The notes beneath the pieces are model-generated. The model made no database searches, had not been told where the DNA came from, and saw only the letters and a list, made by a program, of their open reading frames with translations. Below, in pieces: positions 45,326 to 56,776 of a DNA stretch of 64,000 nucleotides (the stretch's first letter is position 1; each line of letters opens with the position of its first letter). A program made the position numbers and the translations under genes. Source of the DNA: Irpex lacteus (taxonomy: Eukaryota > Basidiomycota > Agaricomycetes > Polyporales > Irpicaceae); the NCBI GenBank assembly GCA_001986395.2, contig MQVO02000001.1:1860001-1924000 (forward strand), given 5' to 3'.

Positions 45326-46030
45326 GTACAAATCTGCTTAGTGGTTGATCTTATCTCCAGTGATTCCAGTAGTCAATGAATGTTTATCTCGAGAATATTC
45401 TAAGCATTATGTCAGCACAATACAGGTGTCGGCCCGCAGTTACGAATATATATACTTACCTCAATATTCGAGATCTGCAACCTGGTCGTGACGAAAGTGT
45501 CTGAAGAAGATCATTTCGTCGACTGCATTCAAGTTGCCAGTGGGCGTTTGTTGGCACCAGCGGCTCTCCCGGCGCAATCGCGTGAGCAGTAGTACAAGGT
45601 AGAGCCATTTTCGCCATTTTTCAGTCACTACGTTACATCATGTTCCGAGGTACATAGAGGCTGTTCATGAGCCACATTAGACTACCGTACCACAAGCTGA
45701 GGAATATATCCGATCTACTAGGGGGGTGCAACCTCACCGCTCCGAGTACTTCGGGCTCGCAACCTCATCATACCACTGGCAGCAACTTGAAGCCTGCGTG
45801 GTATCTGAGGAAGTTCGTTGAACACACCCGTATAACGACGTTGGATCGCGACTAGCACATCAATATATATATGCAGGAGGATACTGGCCATGAGTTCCAC
45901 ACACAATCTTTCCGAATCAATAATCCTGCAATGGCGACTTGTTCTTAGAACCGCTACGCAGAGCGTCAGCGTATTTCTCTATCACCAGAAGTCCCCCTTA
46001 GTCTCCTTCATAAACTGGTGCCACAATGGT
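45326..46030. other. intergenic; possible extra 3' exon of BTB copy 7
   Basis: Mostly upstream sequence of copy 6. On the minus strand, a TTGCAG acceptor near 45928 opens a frame reading ERLCVELMASILLHIYID and running to a TAG complementary to 45718-45720. It could be an alternative last exon of copy 7 joined from the donor CG|GTACGT near 46075. Unproven. Confidence 0.25.
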
Positions 46031-47420
46031 TTAGCAATCCGAGAGCCGAGAAACCAGATGCAGAAAACGTACCCGGCGCAGTCGTGACTTCAACTCTTCA
46101 GAATTTCTGTGCACTGGAAGAGCTCCACTTATCCCAAAATATATCGGCAGATTCTCCCATATATATTCCCGAATTAGCTCGAGCCAATCTTGCATGCTGC
46201 AACGGCAAGACAAGCAGACATTGTTATTGTTTGGGGGCGGCGTCGCGTTGGGGAGGAGTTTTATCAACTCATTGAGCAAGCCTAGTGGGTCGTCTTCATG
46301 TTTCCTCTCCGCGGCATTCCATACCCTCCCTTCCCCACACCAAGCTCTGATCGCATCTTTAAAACATAGAGGGTCATATTTGACGCGGAAGGTGACCATG
46401 ACATTTGGAAGCGCGAGGAAAAGTGACTTTGGGAGCGCTCTAAGAATTTCGCGACCGTCAGTGAACTGCCGCATTTGCTGCGCGGAGAGGTTCTTGATCG
46501 TGACAGGGAGTTCATGTGGAAACATGTCGCGTTCGGGTATATCGCAATAATCGTAAAACAGTAGCGGTCGATAGAGACAGTGCAGCCTATAGAATGCGGT
46601 CGCGCACGATTTGACAAGTTCATTTTCTGACGCTAGTATGATAGCTGCTCCTAAAGAAACACCGATCAGCACGTACTTCAAGCCTACAAGCAGACACGGG
46701 AACCGTAGAATGACGTACCGGGTTCGGGCGTGTAGAACGCTGAGCCATGTGGGTAGTTGCAATTGAGAGGATCCTCCGGATAATGATGTTGTGGGGAATG
46801 ATCTCCGACTTCGAACTCTTCCTCGTTCCATGACCGCGCCAACTCTTCCTCACGACGGTCCCAATTTTGCAGCGTGGTTGGCCAAGCGTTCCGGAATACA
46901 GTGGTACAATGCTTCAGCAGGTCCTCGGCGCCATACTTCCGAGCCAGACGCATGAGACCGCTGAGTGAGTTCGTTGTCTCGCGGCGCCACCACTTGTATG
47001 GCAGTTTACTATGAACATAATTATACGCAAGAGAGCACCCCCGCTGGGATAAGTACAGATAGGGGAGAAACTCTAAAATAAAGGTACGCACGTTGGATCG
47101 TGCAATACTCCCAGCAACAGCTGTACGTCTGCATGATCGTCGTACAACCGAACGACAGGGGTGCCATCATACTTTTCTGAGACAGAAGCTCCAACGGAAC
47201 CGCTGGACAGATCCGCTTCGAACATGTCCCTGAGAACTGGAAGCCTACTGGCAAGTAACCCTCGATAAAACTTGAAGAGGTGTCTTTCGTTCTTTTCTTC
47301 ATCTACTACAGCGATTATGATATTCCCGTCCGGCATCCATATCTCGGGGTCCTGAATGTCTGTGGGTTCCTCGAGGCTTGATTCATCAAGACGCTGTCGC
47401 TTGGGAGTGTCTGGAGGCAT
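46031..47420 (-). CDS. BTB/POZ domain protein, subfamily B (copy 7)
   Basis: Exons 47420-47092, 47008-46719 and 46683-46031 sum to 1,272 nt, 423 residues. BTB exon: EIWMPDGNIIIAVVD, ERHLFKFYRGLLASRLPVLRDMFE, TPVVRLYDDHADVQLLLGVLHDP. The usual KCHR is changed to KFYR. Exon 2 begins TKLPYKWWRRE and contains GLMRLARKYGAEDLLKHC. Exon 3 has LCFKDAIRAW, VCLSC and YIWENLPIYFG. It is the tandem partner of copy 6 with matching exon structure. A GT donor near 46075 could replace the last residues with a longer tail encoded near 45.9-45.7 kb. Confidence 0.82.
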
Positions 47421-48511
47421 TGTGAGCTCGAGAGAAGGGGGAATGTGCCGCAAAGATGAGTGGAGGAGATAAGATGCCCCTAATCATGGTGCGATTTTGT
47501 TGCCTACTCAGACATAGGGGCTACAGCTGGTCTCTAGATATCTGCACGCAGACGTTGAACCGGAATAAGCGCCTTTGCCAGTATCCAGACGGATCTGAAT
47601 ATCGTATAGGTCCAAAATGATACCAAACACACTGGCAGACATGGTGCTGCGGATACGACAACTAGATGCAGTCTTTAATACGCATTCCTCGTGCAGACGA
47701 TATTGGAGCTGGGCTGGCCACTACCGTGTTATATCCTGGCTAATGAAGCTTGAGGATACGACGCTACGCAACTATTACTTGTATGGCATGGCTATATCGG
47801 GAACGAAGTGAGTAGCGGGTAAAAATGTGCGATTTGGACTGTACTTGACTGAGGTCGTAGGGGACTTAAAAGTAGTGATCGAACCGCCTTGGGATCTTCA
47901 GGAGGAAGGTGTACAATCAAAAGTGGCATGACCTTTAGACATTGGAGATACTGAACGGAGATGATGAGAGGTTGGACTAGGGATAACAGGTGCTCGTAAG
48001 TGGCGAAATAGTCAGTGCGCACGCGAACGCTGAATAAGTTGAACGTCCACGATAAATAAACTACGCAGAAGAAACGTACCCTCAATTGGCACCTTTCACA
48101 TTTCTAACGCGTAATCTATCTGCTTGCTCTGCTGTTCACAACGGACGTGTTGAGGAGCCACATAAAGCGTCGTCGTGAAAGATGCAGCTCCGAGCCGTTA
48201 CTAGGTGGGTTGAAGTGAATGAGCTGGGCTGGCCGGAACCTCGCCGGCTCATCGGCACAAGCCGGGAGACAGCCGCCGTGGCCGAAACCGCATTGGGAGA
48301 CCAGCAACTTTGTGGCGTCGCATGAGCTAATGCCAGTACTTCACAGCTTCAGCTTCAATGTTCGACCGAGAGTAGAGTAGTATACCTATAAGTATTCCCA
48401 CCAGACTGTACATCGCACTACGAAGCACTCATGTGTTTGAGACGATCCCAAATGAACCAGAATTCACGTTAAATCCCTGAGAAAAATACAACATGCAATA
48501 CACTTGGCCGA
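47421..48511. other. intergenic, no gene seen
   Basis: About 1.1 kb between BTB copy 7 and the lipase, holding the copy 7 promoter and the lipase 3' flank. Short frames such as minus 48116-48307 have no support. Confidence 0.4.
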
Positions 48512-49743
48512 CTATGTGCAGAAAATGGTCCCGATCATCACATCGTTGTAAGGCCCAAGATGGTTGAGGATGTTGGAAACAAAAATGTTGGGCGTTGTCT
48601 CAATTGTGCACTGTGAGTCAGAGGCATCGTCGTCTCCTGGGCATGCAACTGCATTACCGGGAGAGACGATATGGACCTCTCCATGAACGTGCGAGAATCC
48701 TAGAGCACGTCCAGGCACAATAGGAATGGGATCCTTTTCGTTGTTCACCCGTTGGAAGTCGGAAACCTATATCCGAGCACATTTAAGTTGGCGTCATGTA
48801 GGCAGAGGGCTGCAGCGAGTAGGACTCACGCGTGAATCGAAGAACGCAGCGTATTCAGGGTTTCCTACTCTTGGTGTGCCGAAGGTCACCGACTTCACAT
48901 GAACGCTAGATGGCAGGTTTAGTGTAAGGAAGAGCGTATCAAGCTCCGCCAATGCGCCTCCCAACGAGTGACCAACCTAGTGGGTGAAAACAGGTTTAAT
49001 TGTGGTTTGTTTGGGCACCATGACCAAGAACGTACGGTGATGACAGTTTTAGCACCGGTACTGGAGAGTAACTGATTTACCCCTCCAAGAATAGTACTGG
49101 CGGTCTTGGCATGTTCCGCAAGGAAGCCATTGTGAGCTTGAGCGGCCGGGTCAATGCCCGGGAAAAGACTTTGATCGAGGTCCACCAGAATGAAGTTGAC
49201 GTCTGTCAGGTCAGAGAGGCTGCAGCGGCATAAGAACGTGATAAGATAGGACCGTATAAGAGAGTAGACTTACAATTGAGTTGGATCCGTGCCTTCATGG
49301 CCGACAACTATGGCATTCTGAGACGGCCAGAAACCAACAAAGTCTATATAGACTAAGTGCTTATTCGTTGGATGAGACCGCTCTGAGACTTACAGTTCTG
49401 AAGGGCGTTCCCGTCTCCTCCGCTCAGCAAAACCTGAAAGCCCGATAAGGCAGAGCAAGCCTCTGCGTGAACGTATGAGTAATGCTAAAGGTAAGTATAA
49501 AAGACACAGCACACCTCCACAGGACCATGAAGAGATCGCGCTTGGTGCGCAGTACGCAGCACGGGCAAACTGCGCGAACGGCGTGATCGCAGACAGCGCA
49601 GACGGCGACAGAGTTGTCACTCCCTGCCGGGCTGCCACCGATACTAGTTTTGTGTCCACGTCTGCATGAGGGGCAGGCACAGCAAGGCCCCACGCTAGAC
49701 TGGAGGAGATCAAGGGAAGGATGAGAGATTGAAAGGACCGCAT
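48512..49743 (-). CDS. secreted class 3 lipase (triacylglycerol lipase type)
   Basis: A multi-exon minus-strand gene, start ATG 49743, stop complementary to 48512-48514, giving a protein of about 300 residues as usual for fungal class 3 lipases. The N-terminus is a signal peptide (MRSFQSLILPLISSSLAWG, then AVPAP). The mature part has FARAAYC, WSCGEACSALSGFQ, GGDGNALQN, VVGHEGTDPTQFLSDLTDV and FGTPRVGNPEYAAFF. The nucleophile elbow GHSLGG is built across an intron at about 48978-49035. Candidate triad: Ser of GHSLGG, Asp of NEKDPIP, His of FSHVHGEV. It probably hydrolyses extracellular lipids or esters. All catalytic residues are present. No neighbour suggests a cluster. Confidence 0.9.
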
Positions 49744-52700
49744 AGTCGCTTATTGAATCACTGAAGTCCTGCCTTGAGTTCCGAAGGGGGTACGCAAAAA
49801 AGCTGAGCGGAGGCGTAGACCAGGGGAGGCGATGAACGAGAGACGTCTCTTGAACATGGCATGGGCAGGCAAAAGCCCTTTAAGTACACAACTCGGACGT
49901 CTGGCTAGGAAGAAACGGCGGAGACTACGCGTTAGCGTGTCATGTTCCCAGTCAATGTACCTCTGCCCCAGGTCATGGGGCAGTATTCCGCGTGGACTTG
50001 AGTTGCTTCGCGGTACGATCAGCATTGTAGTGCATGTGCAAGACCTGTGCTAATGTGGGGAAAACATCAGTTTCCTGGGCGCAGCCTTGATGGAAGTGAC
50101 ATTCTGGTGATATTGACATGTTTATTTTTGCCACGTGAAATCTCGGTGATAGACTACAAGAGACAATCCCGAGACAGAACTTATTTCTGTGTGGGAGGGA
50201 TTCGCATTTCGATGTCGCCTGACCATGGTTCGTCGTGGAGGAGGAGCGCTGCCTTCAATTCGTTTATCACGTTCCTCGAGAGTTTGGTATCCGATATCGG
50301 AGACACCTCTAACCAGTAGCCTCGGCGATTTAACTAACGGTGTAAGTACGCAGCTATGCTGGCCCGAAATCAGCGGTTGATGATGTGTAACATGTCGGTA
50401 AAGTCACTTACGTAGAAACCAGGGGTTTGAGTGTCAAGCTGGACGAAACTGGAAGAGACTGGTTTGCTCGCCCCTTGGACACTCAAGCGGCGCTGGCCAT
50501 CCATCGAGATCAGAACTACAGTACCCATGCAGCGTTGCGTCGCCTGAGAATGGATAAGCAGGTCAAACAGCCAAGGTATACTGAAGTGGGGGGCGCGACT
50601 CGCTCTCGTATATGCTTTTCTGCGTCTCTTGGACTAAGCAACGGGCCGTTTAGTCTCCGTGATGTCCATCAAACGTTTTCATGAAGAGAGTTGTGTGGGA
50701 CCATGATTGCTTGTTTTCGCAAGATTCGTACTTAGGTCATTTTAGAGTGGAGTTGATGACAATGTAACGAGATGCGGACGCACCGTTGCTAGGTGAATAC
50801 ATGGAAGACTGGAAATCTCTGGAAGTCCTTTTGTGATTGACTTGTTTAATAATGCCTGGTTTGCCTAGCTCCCCGCAAGATGTACAGGTTAGCACATTCA
50901 GAAGCATCGCACCAGCCGTGAGACCTCCCTGAGAATTCAACAGACCGAAGGACCCTCGTTATTAGCGGCGGTCAAAGCGAACGTAACTGCGTACCTTGAC
51001 GACCTACAACAAATCTAGGAATGAGCCCAAAAAATTAGTCTGCGTAACGAGCGCAGATCATGTTCTTTCTGTCAGCGATGGCCGGAGCCAGGTAATTATG
51101 CCTAAGCCATTCGCGAATCATACATGATGCATAATGAGGCACGTCGCCCGCGCCTTCCCTATAGCTGTGAATACCACAGCAGATATCGAGAGAGTCCGCA
51201 CAGCTGCATGAGAGAAGAATACTTAGATGAATGTCAGTACTTTCTTGATTGTCCCAGCGACAGAAACAAGCCATGAGGCCTGAGGCCTGAGGTCTGAGAA
51301 GGTGAGGCTCAATTGACGTACCGTAAGGTTAGCGCCAGTGCCTCGGGGCCGCACCGTCCAAGTCCAGCATAAGGTTGAGAGTCTTGAGATCCTTTACAGC
51401 TCGCTCTCGTAAGTGCATTGTACCTTACATGGAAAGAACCGCGTTTGTGCTCGGGATCAGCCCAACCATAATGGAGCGCAACATGATGGTGAGTATCACA
51501 GCCTACTTTCGACTGAATGGCACGTCAAAAGCTCATCAGGCTCTAGTGTGCCCCTATAAACTTCTCTATTAAGCCAATGCTATTGTGAAAGTTAAGTAAG
51601 TAGATAGAAGTACACTCACACATGTGCTCACTGTACACATGTCAACGCGGTATGAACTGGTATGAAGTCTTCCCTTCCCTTCTATGTCGATTCTACGCGA
51701 GATGAGAAACACGCACGCCGGCCATCGGCTTGGGGAATTGAAGACCTGCAAAAGTGCTTGAAGATCGACTGGGAGCCTGCGACGGAAAATCAGTATAAGA
51801 GGTATCGTTGATTGGAGAAAAGACGAAAAATTCTGGAAAATTGCGGTGGCCGCGAACTTCAAGCCGCCGCCGTCCAGCGGTTAAAACGTTAAAGCCCTTG
51901 GCCCGACGGCGATCGAGATTCATCGTTATAGATGATCATCATCGGTGCCGAGCACTATTATGGACTGCCAGGGACTTCGTCAGAATGAACATGTGCTGCT
52001 TAACAACGAGCTCATCGCTGCTCTCTGCGGAAAATATATATGCTTCACCCTCTCGACGAATCAATGTCGGGGTCTTGAGAATCCGGTATCTAAATATGGT
52101 ATGCAATCACACTTTGCCTTGTGTCCTCGGCGGTCCGTCCAATCCACTCTCCGTTGATGGAGGGGATGGAAAAGGATAGAGAATATTGGTATCATCAAGT
52201 AATTTGAGCGGCCGCCGACTACTCCACTGAGTAAGGAAGTCCACATCACGCTACGCCATATAATCCGTAAAGTTACGCGACAGTGCCTCTGGAGGACACT
52301 GCGTCTCATATATTCATTCTTCCGTCTTCTGCGAAGCAGTCGGTAATTGCAGCAGGAGAGGGACATCCAGTCAGATGGATTATTCTGGACGTTGTGCCTA
52401 GATACGATGACGCCGTTGCGCTGTTTCTGGAACATAATTATCTCCAGATGGTGTTTTCGATCGCAAAGTAACCGGATCAAGGCACCTGCACGGGTATAAT
52501 TGACTATCTTAAAAATGCGACGACCAGCAATCCGCTATGAGCTCAGTATCGACGCGGTCGTGTGTATCAGCTAAGTGTCCTTCAACTTACTCGCCGAAGT
52601 TGCATAAGGATGGACGCGTAAACACATCTCACAAACGACTTTTGCTTTATACAACTGAATTGTTAGCGTTACATACTTTGCTTTTGCGAGGTTGGCCTAC

Positions 52701-54540
52701 GAGGGTGTTTCAGAGCGGTAGCAAGAAAAGCGTACAAAGTGAGCCGCATATACGCCTGCTTATTCAGGTTCTGCTATGAGACTGATCATGTCGTAGCAGG
52801 TCGTAGCGGAACATATTTTTCGGGCCATTTTACTGTTGAGCGTAAAGGCCGGTCACATCGTATGACCTTCGCAAATTTATAGTCAAGTTTAGTTTGTGCC
52901 TTGTATATAGGATAACATTGGTCTGCCTTGGCGTATAGCTCAGGAAACCCTGATTGGTCAGCATTTCCCATCTCCTTAAGCCATCGAATGAGTAGAGGCC
53001 ACTTATGTTTAAGAGTATGATATGCTTGGAGAACAACCCAACGAAGAGCATATGAAACGAGCGAATGAACAGCGGATAAACCTGAATATGGAGTCGTTTA
53101 GAGAGCTCTAAAAGGTTCTAGAATCACTATAGCTTATAAACCTTCGACGTAATAATTGGTCAGTTTAAAGGGGAGGTGAGGGAGCGACTACTTGTCAGCG
53201 GTCGTCATTCCACTATGTCAAGGAAAGGTGCGCTTGGATGTCACGTAGGGTGCAACTGGTGGGAAGCAAACAATATAAAGCCATGATATTCTCGAAATAC
53301 AGAGAGAGCAACCGGCAAAACATGAGATTACGGGGAGAGCTGAGTTCCCAGTACAGTAGGTTCAGTTAGTATGGCTCCACACCACGGACCTCCGGTCATT
53401 GGCGGGCCGAGGCCGTCAAGGATTGCGGCTCAAGACTAGCTGACGCGTATAACTCATGTCTGTATGGCGGAACTGCACCTAAGTAGGCTAGACGGCGCAA
53501 GAGACCATAGAGTCGGGAGTGCTGTTGGAGAAGCAAAGCGATCACTCCGGCCCACGGCTACCGCGTTGGGCACCGCGAGGCATGTTAGATGGCGAACAGT
53601 AAAGATCATGCCAAATCTACCTTCAGGTTATGTACCACGCGAAAGGCACGACGCAGGAGCTGATGAGCCCGGTCGGGCTTACCTGTGTGCTACCGAAACC
53701 AAGGGTGGTTTTGGTGTCCTTATTACGGCTGGCCAGAATTCTGATTTGTACGCACAGTGGCAACCGTGGGGCCCTAGACAAACTGGTGGATCAACGTCGT
53801 AGCTTTAAGACAAACATGGCAGGCTCACCTGTGAGCGATCACGTATAGTTTATGAAGATAGAGGGCCACAAGTGGCCGGTCCACCATCGTCGAGAGCCTG
53901 TGGAACAAGAACCCTAACGATGAGAAGTCAGATACGAAAGAGGAACAATGAGACATACTTCGAAAGAGTCAGCAGCTATCGAGTGAGAAAGAAAACCATT
54001 CCCGTCGAGAAAACGGTGAAATGAGAAGTGCGATCTGCCTCAGATTGAATATGCCATTAGATGTCGATTCAGCAGGGGCGGCCCTCTACACAGGGTATCA
54101 ATTGCTACTCCGAAGGGGGCAATTTCTTAAACAACCGCCTGGGACGATGGGTCGTAAGCATCCGCATAAACGTACCGATTTTGGCGAGGGGTCGGCTTAT
54201 GGCATTCGTGAATGAGAAAACAATCGTGAGTATTTTCCTGTCGCCCAGGAGGAATGCTTGGCCGAGACCAGTAGAATAGAGCTATAGCTTTTGTAGGTGC
54301 GTCATTCAGTGAAATAATGAAGACCGTAATGAAGGGCCAAGTAAGTGCTGAGGCACAATTGAGGTTACGTACTATTTGCCCGACGGACAAGGCAAGCGAG
54401 ATCGTCGTCCGTCGCAACGAGCTCTGATGTTATGCAAGCGACGACAGCTCTAACGTTGAGCGATGTGCGAGGCGCTGGCGGTGAGTGACGTTGTTAGGGA
54501 GATTTTACGTTAAGGTACGGTTAATACACAGCCAGGGATC
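49744..54540. other. gene-poor, decayed region
   Basis: About 4.8 kb with only short frames on either strand. One spliced minus fragment (51035-51490) reads like protein. A plus frame at 53464-53802 lies in a GC-richer patch, and a minus frame near 53051-52786 contains WPLLIRWLKEMGNADQSGF, possibly a relic of a mobile gene. None is supported enough to call a gene. Confidence 0.4.
51035..51490 (-). pseudogene. possible fragment of a cysteine-rich protein gene
   Basis: A minus frame with QPYAGLGRCGPEALALTL can splice (donor CG|GTACGT near 51323, acceptor CATGCAG near 51208) to CADSLDICCGIHSYREGAG and continue to a TAA near 51035. Both sides look coding, but no start, no homologue and no upstream exon could be found. 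Either a fragment or chance. Confidence 0.2.
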
Positions 54541-55015
54541 CGCGCATAAACAGCTCATGAACTTGAGGTTGCACAGAGCATAGTCACGTTGATGCCCCAC
54601 CAATACACGGTTCATGGGCGGAGGATGATTCCGGGCCTGTGAGCGGACTATGCGCAAGTTGATGCTCTGCGCATGCGCCGGCATTATAGTAAATCGCCTG
54701 TCATCAATGCATTATCTACCAGTATCGTCTTGATGTAAATACTCCAGATCGTCTCAGCGGTCTCATCACAATCACACCATTGTATAAAGCAACATAGTAA
54801 GGCCACATGGCCACAGCGGATAGTATTCAAGTATAGTCCAAAGAATGCCACGTAACGACAGGAGAGGGTAAATGTGCAAAAATGACCGAAACAACGTTAA
54901 TGAGACTGAACTAACGAGGGTATCATGAGACTATTATCAGTAGTTAAGGAGAGACTAGTACTATGCATGGGCGAAGAAGCAATATAGTCAACTATATAAC
55001 ACCGAAAGAACACAA

Positions 55016-56558
55016 TTAAGCAGAATTAATTGAATTGAGAACATTACCCAAGTAATTATGCAGTTGGTTGGCCGAAGAGGCTGGAACGGCGCTGGCGTTG
55101 CCGGGGTGGGTAGTCCTCGCACCGACGGTGGAGGTACTGGCAACGTTGGGCGCATAGATGGCATTGTCAACGTTGATGATATCACTGATGCGTCTGCGTG
55201 TACGCCATACGATGTCAGCCTATACTCAAAGATAAGAAACAGCGAGTACTTACTGGTTATAGGTCTCACGATCCCTGTCGTGTAGCTCACTCATACTGGA
55301 CATGAGCTCGTCGAACGATGCCCAGTACCCGGTATAGTTTGCTGCGGGCTGAGTCTTCCGCTTTCTGCCACCCCGAGAGACACTGGCACTCGGTAGGCCC
55401 GGGCCATCCGGCATATTTTCAATGTCCATAGCGGGGTCGATATCGTGCTCGTCATTCGCGCTGGACACCGGAACGAGGGAGCGCTGTAATATAATATCAG
55501 AGTGCTCGTCAGATATGTAAATGCGCACTACAATAGCATAAATTGAACCTGACCATTAGAGCACAGCGCCCGATGAAGGGAGGAGTGGCAACACGGTTTG
55601 TAGCCTTCTCCGCACAGCTAGCAAGGAGAATAGCTGCGAACTGAGCCAAACCCTGGCCAGCAGGCATGGGTAAGCGGCTCAAAAAGATCTAGATAGTACT
55701 CCGTAAGCGATATGCCTAGAGCAAGATTTGAGATAACATACCAATCGACGGACGTATTCTTTTGCTTTGTTGGCGGCGGTCTTTGCAGCAGAGACAATCT
55801 TCTTCCGGTGGGCGGGGTTTGCCAGAGCGTGAGTAACTCCGTATACGGTAGCGTTACTCTCGATGCGGACCTGGCGGACTCATATGAGGATCTATGGAAG
55901 ATGAAAATACTAGAAAAGACGTATACGTACCAAGACGACCTGCCAAAGGTCATTGACGTTGGTATATACCTCTGCAACAAGCTGATCCTTAGCAATGGAT
56001 AACATGGCAATCTATGAGTCATAGGGTATCTTTGTTAATATGATGGATAGCGAGACACTGGGTGACAGTAAGACATACCGAAAGCTCCTTTGTGACTACA
56101 AATGGCTGCTGCTGGATGGCAAGTTTCTCGAGCTCTGCCTCCAAGGACGTGACAGCGTCCGAGAGTTGATTGACCCGAGAGCGCAGCTCAAGTCCGAGCG
56201 CAAACGACATCAACGGGGGAACAGACTCCGAAAAGGTCATAGAGGATGCGCAGGACTACAATTAATGCTCAAATAAGTAACGGAAACACGAGAGGTGAAA
56301 AAAGCGTACCATTTGAAAAGTACTCAGCATCCCCTTTGCGCCTTCATCGAGGTCGTGCTCACGAACGAGAGCGGTGAGTAAATTCACGTCAGCGCCAGTG
56401 TCCGCCGACATGGTGAAAGAGACGTCAGTCAGAGATGTGCCACTGGCACTGGCACTGATGCTGGGGAAAGAGTTACGAGACTCAGAGAAGGACGTGGAGG
56501 TAGTAACTGGGAGAGCAGCAAAGGAGGGAGTCGGATTAAGGACGGAATTGAGGTTCAT
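55016..56558 (-). CDS. transposon accessory protein, coiled-coil plus Cys/His region
   Basis: A seven-exon minus-strand model from ATG 56558 to a TAA complementary to 55016-55018. The N-terminus is Ser/Thr rich with SADTGADVNLLTALVREHDL. A heptad-like coiled coil follows (SRVNQLSDAVTSLEAELEKL), then AKDQLVAEVYTNVNDLWQ, VYGVTHALANPAHRKKIVSA, and a Cys/His-rich LCGEGYKPCCHSSLHRALC that might bind metal. Next come VRIYISDEHSDI and a low-complexity tail with the basic patch GGRKRKTQ. Every junction keeps the frame open. It lies 218 bp from the transposase stop on the same strand, so the two probably work together, perhaps as a DNA-binding partner (inference). Confidence 0.55.
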
Positions 56559-56776
56559 AGCGCACAATAAATATGAGAAAAGACGGGCAATGACTGTTGG
56601 GAGGTTGTTGAAGAGATAGAGAACACCAGACGTTCATTGTGAGTGTACTTATAGCTATGGGCGGGAGCCTTGACGTGGCGGTTGAAGTGAGAGATATTGG
56701 CGCTTATCAACTTAACTCTTTTGAGCACTAGTGCCCACGACTTCAAAGCAATGCTGGCCTCGTTTTTGTGAAATGT

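Noticed and set aside
53464..53802. 112-residue plus frame in a GC-richer patch
   Set aside because: No domain, no splice partner and no flanking gene context; left as unassigned DNA.
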